From positions 1 to 5,437 of the forward strand of contig JAUHWJ010000177.1 in the NCBI GenBank assembly GCA_030424705.1: a stretch of 5,437 nt of DNA, written 5' to 3'. Below are positions 1 through 5,437 of the stretch, in pieces. The notes below the pieces were generated by a model. The model was given only the letters and a program-made list of their open reading frames with translations. It was not told the origin of the DNA and did not search any database. The DNA comes from Alphaproteobacteria bacterium (GTDB taxonomy: Bacteria; Pseudomonadota; Alphaproteobacteria; Rhodobacterales; Rhodobacteraceae). The position numbers and the translations under genes were made by a program. Each line of letters starts with the position of its first letter. The stretch's first letter is position 1.

Positions 1-489
1 CAGGCGGCGGAGGAGCGGGCGGCGCGGCTCGACCTTCGCGCCGGCGCCCTCCTCGCCGCGGCGGCGGAGCGGCGGGCCGAGGCCGGGCTCGCTGAGGCCG
101 ACCCCGCATCCGCCGCCGCCGCCGAGGCCTGGCTCGCCGAGGTCGCGCCGGAGCGGGACGGGGAGGCGGCGATGCTCGATCTTCTCTCCGCCCTACGCCT
201 CCTCGCCGGCGCCGCTTCGGTGGAGCTCATCTCCGCCGCGCCGCTTGAACGCGCCGCCGCCTTCCCTACGCCGGAAGGCGGGTCGGTCGGCGTGGTCGCC
301 GCCGAGGCGCGGATCGTGGCGGATCATGCGGGCCTCGCCCGGTTCCTCGAAGCGGTGGAGGCGGCGCGCCCGGCCCTCCGCGCCGCCGCGCTCGACATCT
401 CCGCAGCCAGCGCCGCCGCGGGGGCGGAGGCGCGGCGGCTCAGCGTCTCCGTCACGGTCGGCGCGCTTTTCCGGCCGGATGGAGGCTGA
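1..489 (+). CDS. gspM: Type II secretion system protein GspM-like, 5' partial
   Basis: The frame is open from the first base of the window to the TGA at 487-489, so this is the C-terminal 162 residues of a protein that starts upstream; the ATG at 172 is internal, not a supported start. The first ~60 residues are Ala/Glu/Arg-rich and look like a helical or coiled-coil stretch. The remainder (from about base 172) resembles the periplasmic ferredoxin-like domain of the GspM 'b' type (T2SSM_b), with the typical segment around FLEAVEAARPALR near 343-381. GspM is a bitopic inner-membrane protein that works with GspL in the assembly platform of the type II secretion system; its membrane helix would lie upstream of the window. 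The call rests on this weak domain resemblance plus position just before a GspC/N-like gene and gspD. The family diverges strongly in sequence, so identity is moderately sure. Confidence 0.68.
   Translation, partial: QAAEERAARLDLRAGALLAAAAERRAEAGLAEADPASAAAAEAWLAEVAPERDGEAAMLDLLSALRLLAGAASVELISAAPLERAAAFPTPEGGSVGVVAAEARIVADHAGLARFLEAVEAARPALRAAALDISAASAAAGAEARRLSVSVTVGALFRPDGG
481..485 (+). promoter_or_regulatory. Ribosome binding site deciding a GTG start
   Basis: GGAGG lies inside the last codons of the GspM-like gene, six bases before the GTG at 492. It supports GTG as the start of the following gene, which has no ATG near its membrane helix. Confidence 0.7.
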
Positions 490-491
490 GC

Positions 492-986
492 GTGAAGGGC
501 GTGGCCTCCCTCCTCCTCGTCCTCCTCGGCCTCGGCTTCGCCGGCCTCTCCGCGCTCCCCTGGCTCGGGGATCGCGGCTCACCGCCCCCGCCGCCCGGTG
601 CGGGGGCCGCCGCCGCCGCGTCCGCCGCCTTCGCCCCGCCGCAGGAGGAGGCGACGGACCTCTCCCCCTTCCTCTCCCGCCCTCTCTTCTCCGCCGCCCG
701 CCGCCCGCCGCCGCCGGAGGCGCCGGGCCTTCCCCTCGCGGACCCGAACGAGGGGCTGCTGTTCGGCGCCTACGAGATCGCGGGCGTCGTCGTCCTCGGA
801 GAGTCCGCCCTCGCCATGCTGCGGGACCGGGAGGGGCGGCTCCTCCGCCTCCGCGCCGGCGACAGCGTGGAGACCCCGGAAGGCGCGGCGGAGCTGATCT
901 CCGTCGGGCTGGACGGCTTGACCTTCCGGCATCGCGGCGCAACGGTCGTCGCGCCGGTGAGACGCGAGGGGGCGAGCACGGAATGA
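492..986 (+). CDS. GspC/GspN-like type II secretion inner-membrane protein, short form
   Basis: This 164-residue protein has a GTG start two bases after the upstream stop, with GGAGG in place. Residues 4-25 form one hydrophobic helix, which should anchor it in the inner membrane with the rest in the periplasm. A Pro/Ala-rich linker follows (five prolines at 31-35), then the motif RPLFSAARRP at 63-72. The compact beta-rich domain at about 86-158 has the pattern GVVVLGESALAML, then LRAGDSV, then ELISVGLDGLTFR. This resembles the homology region of GspC and PilP-type proteins, which bind the N0 domain of the secretin and link the inner-membrane platform to the pore. There is no C-terminal PDZ or coiled-coil domain, so it is shorter than classical GspC. 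Genes like this are variously labelled GspC or GspN, so I leave the symbol empty. Its place directly before gspD supports the role. Confidence 0.65.
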   Translation: MKGVASLLLVLLGLGFAGLSALPWLGDRGSPPPPPGAGAAAAASAAFAPPQEEATDLSPFLSRPLFSAARRPPPPEAPGLPLADPNEGLLFGAYEIAGVVVLGESALAMLRDREGRLLRLRAGDSVETPEGAAELISVGLDGLTFRHRGATVVAPVRREGASTE

Positions 987-3004
987 GACGGACCAGCGGC
1001 GCCATCGCGGCCCTCGCCCTGATGCTTTCGGCCTGCGTTGAGGGCGAGGGGCTCCAGCCCCCGTTCTCCTCCGCCGGCCATCTTGACGCGGGGGCCGCCC
1101 CATCCCCTTCGACCGAGGGCGCGCCGCCGGCGGCCGTGGTGGCCGAGGCGGGCGGCGCACGGGGCGGCGGGGCGACGCTCCTCGGCCAGTCCCGCGCCGC
1201 CTCGCCCACGGGCGCGCGGCTCGCCGGCGCCCCGGCGCTGACGGGCGAGCCGATCTCCCTCGCCTTCGAGAATGCGCCGGTGGCCGACGCCGCGGCGATC
1301 GTGCTCGGGGAGGCGCTGAACCTGCCTTACGTGGTCGATCCCTCCGCCGCCGGCCTCGTGAGCCTCTCGGCGCCGACGCCATTGCCGCCCGACGCGCTCC
1401 TCTCCGCCTTCCGCGGTGCGCTGGAGGCGCAGGGGCTCTCGCTCCAGCGGGTCAACGGCGTCTGGCGCGTCGCGCCCGGCGGGGCGGCGGCGGGGGATGC
1501 GGAGCTGATCCCGCTCCGCTTCATCGCGCCGGAGGAGATCGCGAACGCCCTCGCCCTCACCCTCCCGCCCGAGCAGGTGCGGACGGTGACGGGCCCGGGC
1601 GGGAACGCCGTCATCGTCACGGGCACGGCGGAGGAGCGGGACGTCGCGCGCGCCACCGTCGCCGCGCTCGACATCGACGCGCTGGCGGGCAATTCGGTCA
1701 TGCTCGTCGGCCTCACCAACGCGCCGGCGGACGCGCTGGCCGCCGAGCTTTCCGCCATCTTCGGCGGGGACGCCTCGCCCGGCGCGCGGGAAGGCGACGG
1801 CGGGACGCTTGACGCCGGCGGGCTCCGCATCGTCCCGCTCGACCGGCTGGGCGCCGTGATGCTCCTGGCGCGGGACGGGGCGACGCTCGACCGCGCCTTC
1901 GAATGGGTCCGGAGGCTCGACCGGCCGCGCGCGGCGGAGGCGCAGCGGCTCTTCGTCTACCGCGTGCAGAACCGCCCGGCCGCCAGCCTCGCCGAGGCGC
2001 TGAACGCTCTCTTCGCCGCCGAGACGACGGAGGAGGGCGCACCGCCGGGCGAGGCGCAGCCCCGCATCGTCGTCGATGCGGAGAAGAACGCCCTCGTCAT
2101 CGCCGCCGCTTCCCGCCAGTTCGACACGCTGGTGGACCTCATCCGCCAGCTCGACAGCGCGCCGATGCAGGTGCTGGTGGAGACCACCATCCTCGAAGTC
2201 ACGCTGGGGGACAGCCTGCGCTACGGCGTGCAATACGCCTTCTCCGTCGGCAATCTCTTTGACGGGCGGCAGGGCGGCGTGACGCTGACCAATTCGGGCG
2301 CGAACATCACGCCTGAATTCCCCGGCTTCGCCTTCACCGTCGGCACAAATCTCGGGCCGGAGGCGATCATCGAGGCGCTGGACGACGTCTCCGACGTCAC
2401 CGTCATCTCCTCTCCGAAGCTTCTGGTGCGGGACGGGCAGGCCGCGACGCTCCAGATCGGCGACCAGGTCCCCATCGTGACGCGAACGGCGGAGGGGTTC
2501 GACGACACGTCCCGTATCGTCAACTCCGTCGAGTACCGGGATACCGGCGTCACGCTCCGCGTCACCCCTCGGGTGAATTCGGGCGGCTTCGTCAGCCTCG
2601 GCGTCGATCAGGAAATCTCCTCCGTGACGCCGACGACAACCTCCGGCATCGACAGCCCCACCATCTCCCGCCGCTCGGTCACGACGGACGTGACGATCCG
2701 CTCGGGCCAGACGGTCGTGCTCGGCGGCCTCATCCAGGACAATTCGACCGTGGGCCGCCGCGGCATCCCGGTGCTGGGCGAGATTCCCGTGCTCGGAGCC
2801 GCCTTTGGCCGCCGGAACCAGAGCGCGGGCCGCACGGAGCTTCTCGCCCTCCTCCGCCCGCACATCCTCGCCACACCCGAACAGGCGGAAGACCTGACCG
2901 CGAGGCTCCGCGCGGAATTCGAGGCGATCAGCCGCGCCGCCGCCGTGCGCCTCCGCCGCCCCGGCCGTACGATCTTGCCGGATTTCAACCAGGCGAACCA
3001 ATGA
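983..3004 (+). CDS. gspD: Type II secretion system secretin GspD, predicted lipoprotein
   Basis: This 673-residue protein forms the multimeric outer-membrane channel of the type II secretion system. The start at 983 overlaps the previous stop as ATGA and gives a proper signal peptide; the frame is open further upstream, but only as a shadow of the neighbouring genes. Residues 1-18 end in a lipobox, LSAC, with Cys18 as the predicted lipidated residue and Val at +2, which favours outer-membrane sorting. Residues 19-87 are a Gly/Ala/Pro-rich linker. N0 lies at about 88-165, N1 at 175-240, N2 at 243-312, N3 at 323-393, and the secretin core at about 394-630. The core shows GDQVPI, the signature VTTDVTIRSGQTVVLGGLI at 566-584, and GIPVLGEIPVLG at 594-605. 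A short 44-residue tail follows. The ribosome site is weak, so translation is probably coupled to the upstream gene. The family assignment is very secure; the lipoprotein nature is a motif-based prediction. Confidence 0.95.
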   Translation: MRRTSGAIAALALMLSACVEGEGLQPPFSSAGHLDAGAAPSPSTEGAPPAAVVAEAGGARGGGATLLGQSRAASPTGARLAGAPALTGEPISLAFENAPVADAAAIVLGEALNLPYVVDPSAAGLVSLSAPTPLPPDALLSAFRGALEAQGLSLQRVNGVWRVAPGGAAAGDAELIPLRFIAPEEIANALALTLPPEQVRTVTGPGGNAVIVTGTAEERDVARATVAALDIDALAGNSVMLVGLTNAPADALAAELSAIFGGDASPGAREGDGGTLDAGGLRIVPLDRLGAVMLLARDGATLDRAFEWVRRLDRPRAAEAQRLFVYRVQNRPAASLAEALNALFAAETTEEGAPPGEAQPRIVVDAEKNALVIAAASRQFDTLVDLIRQLDSAPMQVLVETTILEVTLGDSLRYGVQYAFSVGNLFDGRQGGVTLTNSGANITPEFPGFAFTVGTNLGPEAIIEALDDVSDVTVISSPKLLVRDGQAATLQIGDQVPIVTRTAEGFDDTSRIVNSVEYRDTGVTLRVTPRVNSGGFVSLGVDQEISSVTPTTTSGIDSPTISRRSVTTDVTIRSGQTVVLGGLIQDNSTVGRRGIPVLGEIPVLGAAFGRRNQSAGRTELLALLRPHILATPEQAEDLTARLRAEFEAISRAAAVRLRRPGRTILPDFNQANQ

Positions 3005-4167
3005 CCTTCTCGCGCGCCGAATACGCCGCCCGGCTCGAAGGCGTCCGCGCCGCGATGGCTGAGGCGGAGCTCGACGCGCTCGTCGTCGCGGACCCGTCCA
3101 ACATGCACTGGCTCACCGGCTATGACGGCTGGAGCTTCTACGTTCCGCAAGCCGCCATCGTGACCGGTGCGGGCGAACCCCTGCTCTGGCTTCGCCCGAT
3201 GGACGCGCCGGGCGCGTATCTCACCGCCTGGATCGGGCGGGAGAGTGTGCTGACCTATTCCGAGGAGCTTATCCAGAACCCGCCGCGCCACGCCTTCGAC
3301 AGCCTCGCCGCGGACCTAGCCGCACACGGCCTCGCCGCGGGGCGGATCGGCGTCGAGATGGACAATTACTATTTCTCCGCCGCCGCCTTCGAGGCGCTGA
3401 AGCGTGGCCTGCCGGAGGCCCGCTTCGCGGACGCGACCGGCCTCGTGAACTGGCGGCGGATCGTGAAGTCCCCCGCCGAGATCGCGCTGATGCGGAAGGC
3501 CGGCGAAATCACCGCCTCCATGCACCGCGCCGTGCGGGAGGGCATGGCGGAAGGGCGCCCGAAGCACGAACTCGTCGCCGAGGTGCAGCGCGCCGCCGTG
3601 CTCGGCGCGCCGGGCGCGTTTGGGGACTACGCGGCGATCCAGCCCATCGCGCCCTCAGGCGTCGAGGCCTCCGCTAGCCACATCACCTGGAACGACCGGC
3701 CAATGGCGCGGGGCGAGGCGACCTATTTCGAGATTTCGGGCTGCCACCGCCGCTATCACTGCCCCGTCAGCCGCACCTATCACCTGGGCGAGCCCCCTTC
3801 GATCCTCCGCCGGGCCGAGGCGGCGGTGATCCGCGCGCTCGAAGACGCGATGGCGGCGGCGAAACCCGGCGCGCTCTGCGAGGACGTGGCGCGTGAAGTC
3901 TACGCCAGCCTCGCCCGCGCCGGCTTCGAGAAGGCGAGCCGCACCGGCTATTCCATCGGCCTCTCCTACCCGCCGGACTGGGGCGAGCGCACGATGAGCC
4001 TCCGGATCGGGGACCGGACTGAACTGAAGGAAAACATGTGCCTCCACCTCATGCCAGGCCTCTGGACGCCGGAATGGGGCGTGGCGATCACGGAGAGCTT
4101 CGTCGTCACGCCGCAGGGCGGAGAGCGGCTGGCCGACATCCCGCAAGAGATCTTCGTCGCCGCCTGA
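3001..4167 (+). CDS. doeA: Ectoine hydrolase DoeA/EutD-like protein (M24 peptidase fold)
   Basis: This 388-residue protein has a creatinase-type N domain (about 8-150) and an M24 'pita-bread' domain (about 160-385). It carries stretches I recognise from DoeA/EutD: NMHWLTGYDGWSFYV near residue 34, VEMDNYYFSAAAFEAL near 118, the ITWNDRPM region, GCHRRYHCPVSRT at 247-259, and GLSYPPDWGERTMSLR at 320-335. Ectoine hydrolase opens the ectoine ring to N-acetyl-diaminobutyrate in the cytoplasm, the first step in using this compatible solute as a nutrient. Most metal ligands of true M24 peptidases are replaced, as expected for DoeA. The ATG overlaps the gspD stop (ATGA), and no clear ribosome site precedes it, so translation is probably coupled to gspD. 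The partner deacetylase gene (doeB/eutE) and ectoine transporter genes are not in this window. Family membership looks firm; ectoine as substrate is inferred from sequence resemblance, and a related cyclic or amide substrate remains possible. Confidence 0.83.
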   Translation: MTFSRAEYAARLEGVRAAMAEAELDALVVADPSNMHWLTGYDGWSFYVPQAAIVTGAGEPLLWLRPMDAPGAYLTAWIGRESVLTYSEELIQNPPRHAFDSLAADLAAHGLAAGRIGVEMDNYYFSAAAFEALKRGLPEARFADATGLVNWRRIVKSPAEIALMRKAGEITASMHRAVREGMAEGRPKHELVAEVQRAAVLGAPGAFGDYAAIQPIAPSGVEASASHITWNDRPMARGEATYFEISGCHRRYHCPVSRTYHLGEPPSILRRAEAAVIRALEDAMAAAKPGALCEDVAREVYASLARAGFEKASRTGYSIGLSYPPDWGERTMSLRIGDRTELKENMCLHLMPGLWTPEWGVAITESFVVTPQGGERLADIPQEIFVAA

Positions 4168-4212
4168 GCCGGCCGGGCAGGGGCCGCAGATCAGCCGCGG
4201 CTCCCGATCCGT

Positions 4213-4704
4213 TCAAAGCGTGTTGAGAAAACCCTCGCGCCGCATCGCCGGGATGATCGTATTCACCATGTCTCCGCCGATCGCCATCATGGCCGGCGTC
4301 ATGCGCGACGAAATCTTCGGCATCTTCGCCAGCAGCTCCGCCATCTCCGGCTCGTTGTAGAGTTCGAACAAAAGATCGAGTTCCTGCTCCGTCAACTCCT
4401 CAGCATAGATGGAGACGAATTCGGGCTCCGCCTTTTCGAACCGGTCGAGCAGGAATACCGTCGAACGGGCGATGAACTCGTTGCGGTCTCCGCTCGATAG
4501 GGACTTGCCGTTTTGCGCGAGGGCCGCCTCGATCTGCCCGAGCGCTCCCTGAGCGAGATCGAGGGCGATCAGACTCAATGCTTCCTCGGTATTGACGAGG
4601 TCGTAGACGCGCTGGGCCTTCTCCATCTTGGCCGCCTCGTCCGCCCGAACGGGCGCGGCAAGGCAGATGAAAGCAGCCGCGAAAAGCGAAATCCAGGTTG
4701 GCAT
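4213..4704 (-). CDS. Secreted DUF2059-family protein
   Basis: This is a 163-residue protein. The start is placed at 4704 because an AAGGAGGG ribosome site lies seven bases upstream and the protein then begins with a clean Sec signal peptide (hydrophobic core about 5-17, probable cleavage after VRA at residue 21). A longer frame starting at 4815 would bury that signal peptide. The mature protein is mostly helical and acidic. Residues 94-131 match the DUF2059 pattern: a YAEELTEQELDLLFELY segment at 100-116 followed by a Glu/Pro-containing stretch and KMP at 127-129. It should be periplasmic. DUF2059 has no established function, and I do not assign one. It converges on the ectoine hydrolase-like gene and is separated by 140 nt from the next minus-strand gene upstream, so it may have its own promoter. 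Its GC content is visibly lower than that of the secretion genes (about 60% in two 60-base lines counted by hand). Confidence 0.78.
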   Translation of the reverse strand: MPTWISLFAAAFICLAAPVRADEAAKMEKAQRVYDLVNTEEALSLIALDLAQGALGQIEAALAQNGKSLSSGDRNEFIARSTVFLLDRFEKAEPEFVSIYAEELTEQELDLLFELYNEPEMAELLAKMPKISSRMTPAMMAIGGDMVNTIIPAMRREGFLNTL

Positions 4705-4711
4705 CCAATAA

Positions 4712-4719
4712 CCCTCCTT
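4712..4719 (-). promoter_or_regulatory. Strong ribosome binding site for the DUF2059 gene
   Basis: On the minus strand the sequence reads AAGGAGGG, seven bases before the ATG at 4704. It is the strongest Shine-Dalgarno match in the window, and it fixes the start of the secreted protein against the longer frame beginning at 4815. Confidence 0.8.
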
Positions 4720-4844
4720 CAATGGCCGGCGTGGCGCTGGCCGAATGACAGCGGGAAGACGTAAGCCGGGAATCGGCGAAACCTGCAAGAGGCCGCCATC
4801 GCCGCGGATCGCCATGATCGATGACCCGGATGCCAGCCTACCCC

Positions 4845-5030
4845 CTACTTCCCGGGCCGCGGCAGGAATATCTCCACGAACGCCCAGATCAGCCAGATCG
4901 GGAAGAGGAAGATCACGCAGAGGATCGCCACCACCGGCTGCCGCCGGAAGGTCTGCACCGCCCCGCCGAGCAGAACCACGACGCCGACGAGGAAGATCGC
5001 GAGGATGATGAGGATCGTGAACGGGTCCAT
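4845..5030 (-). CDS. Small two-helix membrane protein, unknown function
   Basis: This is a 61-residue protein with predicted membrane helices at about 4-25 and 33-56, joined by a short basic turn (TFRRQP, 27-32). The second helix is rich in aromatic residues (FLFPIWLIWAFVEIF, 41-55). The tail is RPGK. The start at 5030 is chosen because GGGGAGG lies just upstream and the membrane helix begins at once. The frame continues upstream to 5117 but there overlaps the ABC gene with an Arg-rich, unlikely sequence. It begins 10 nt after the stop of the ABC exporter gene, so the two are almost certainly cotranscribed. It should sit in the inner membrane. Both the loop and the C-terminus carry positive charge, so topology is unclear. 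I do not recognise the family; a role beside the exporter is only suggested by the operon. Confidence 0.72.
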   Translation of the reverse strand: MDPFTILIILAIFLVGVVVLLGGAVQTFRRQPVVAILCVIFLFPIWLIWAFVEIFLPRPGK

Positions 5031-5033
5031 CCG

Positions 5034-5040
5034 CCTCCCC
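5034..5040 (-). promoter_or_regulatory. Ribosome binding site for the 61-residue protein
   Basis: GGGGAGG on the minus strand fills most of the 10-nt gap after the ABC gene stop and lies just before the ATG at 5030. The spacing is short (three bases from the end of the motif), but it supports the short start over the longer frame. Confidence 0.6.
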
Positions 5041-5437
5041 CTACGCCGCCGCGCCTTCGGTGAACTGGAGCCGCGCGAGCCGGGCGTAGAGTCCGCCCTC
5101 CGCAACCAGAGCGTCATGCCGGCCGGAGGCGACGATGCGCCCGCCCTCCATCACCACGATCCGGTCCGCCTGCTTCACCGTAGCGAGGCGATGCGCGATC
5201 ACCAGCGTCGTCCGCCCCGCCGCGAGACGGGAAAAGGCCTGCTGCACCGCCCGCTCGGATTCCGCGTCGAGCGCGCTCGTCGCCTCGTCGAGGAGCAGGA
5301 TCGGCGCGTCCCGCAGGATCGCGCGGGCGATGGCGATGCGCTGCTTCTGCCCGCCGGAGAGCATCACTCCCCGCTCCCCCACGAAGCTGTCATAACCTTC
5401 GGGGAGCGCGGCGATGAACTCATGCGCCGCCGCCGCC
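5041..5437 (-). CDS. ABC exporter ATP-binding domain, C-terminal part (MsbA-like), 5' partial
   Basis: The minus-strand frame is open from the window edge to the TAG at 5043-5041, giving the last 131 residues of a larger protein. The GTG at 5382 is internal. Visible nucleotide-binding motifs, in order, are [19 protein letters not shown] (helical subdomain before the signature), the ABC signature LSGGQKQR (5338-5361), Walker B with catalytic Glu in [12 protein letters not shown], and the H-loop in LVIAHRL. The terminal segment [11 protein letters not shown] is typical of half-size exporters of the MsbA/ABCB type. In such proteins an N-terminal membrane domain, here beyond the window, would form the substrate path, and two copies dimerise in the inner membrane to export lipids, drugs or peptides. 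The substrate cannot be told from this fragment. A small membrane protein gene follows 10 nt later, probably in the same operon. Confidence 0.93.
   Translation of the reverse strand, partial: AAAAHEFIAALPEGYDSFVGERGVMLSGGQKQRIAIARAILRDAPILLLDEATSALDAESERAVQQAFSRLAAGRTTLVIAHRLATVKQADRIVVMEGGRIVASGRHDALVAEGGLYARLARLQFTEGAAA

Noticed and set aside
106..126. GCC-repeat tract, and a similar one at 5425-5437
   Set aside because: Both encode short alanine runs in frame within real genes; they fit ordinary codon use at this GC content rather than a functional repeat.
245..982. N-terminal extension of the gspD frame
   Set aside because: The frame is open, but it overlaps two plausible genes and gives Arg/Pro-rich nonsense; the ATG at 983 begins a clear lipoprotein signal peptide.
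193..1382. Long minus-strand frames opposite gspM and the GspC/N-like gene
   Set aside because: Their translations are Arg/Pro-rich low-complexity sequence, as expected of shadow frames in GC-rich DNA; the plus-strand genes have ribosome sites, a membrane helix and family motifs.
770..3001. 743-codon open frame on the minus strand opposite gspD
   Set aside because: It is antisense to an unmistakable secretin, its translation is Arg/Asp/His-rich without any domain, and long antisense frames are expected at this GC content.
4183..4202. Possible bidirectional terminator between the convergent units
   Set aside because: GCCGC and GCGGC can pair around a 9-nt loop, and AGCCGCGGCT is a palindrome, but there is no T tract on either strand and short GC stems are common here.
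4745..4800. Sigma-70-like promoter for the DUF2059 gene
   Set aside because: On the minus strand TTGCAG is a fair -35, but the hexamer 17 nt further on (CTTACG) is a poor -10, so a promoter cannot be supported from sequence alone.
4705..4815. Longer start for the DUF2059 protein at 4815
   Set aside because: It would add 37 residues before a normal signal peptide and ignore the AAGGAGGG site placed correctly for the ATG at 4704.

Overview
The window is a very GC-rich, gene-dense piece of bacterial chromosome. Base composition, the style of the proteins (Ala/Arg-rich, ATGA gene overlaps) and the gene content (type II secretion genes, an ectoine hydrolase-like enzyme, an MsbA-type exporter) suggest an alphaproteobacterium, perhaps of the Rhodobacterales. 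That placement is inferred from impressions of the protein sequences, not from a search.

The left 4.2 kb is one plus-strand transcription unit. It starts inside a GspM-like type II secretion gene whose 5' end lies outside the window. Next come a short GspC/GspN-like inner-membrane protein gene (2-nt gap) and a complete secretin gene, gspD (ATGA overlap). The last gene, again with an ATGA overlap, encodes an M24-fold hydrolase that closely resembles ectoine hydrolase DoeA/EutD. The first three genes together would make the inner-membrane platform and outer-membrane pore of a type II secretion system. The secretin carries a lipoprotein signal peptide, which suggests an HxcQ-like, self-piloting secretin. 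The hydrolase is cytoplasmic and metabolic, and its tight coupling to the secretin gene is unexpected.

The right 1.2 kb is transcribed from the minus strand and converges on the first unit. Reading from the right edge, it holds the C-terminal nucleotide-binding domain of an ABC exporter (5' end outside the window), then, 10 nt downstream, a 61-residue protein with two predicted membrane helices. After a 140-nt gap comes a secreted DUF2059-family protein with its own strong ribosome binding site. The two units meet tail to tail across about 45 nt (4168-4212), where I see only a weak inverted repeat and no convincing terminator. I found no RNA genes, CRISPR arrays, insertion sequences or mobile-element signatures. 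No wholly new system is evident. The points most worth a second look are the lipidated secretin with its long linker, the secretin-ectoine hydrolase coupling, and the small membrane protein behind the exporter.
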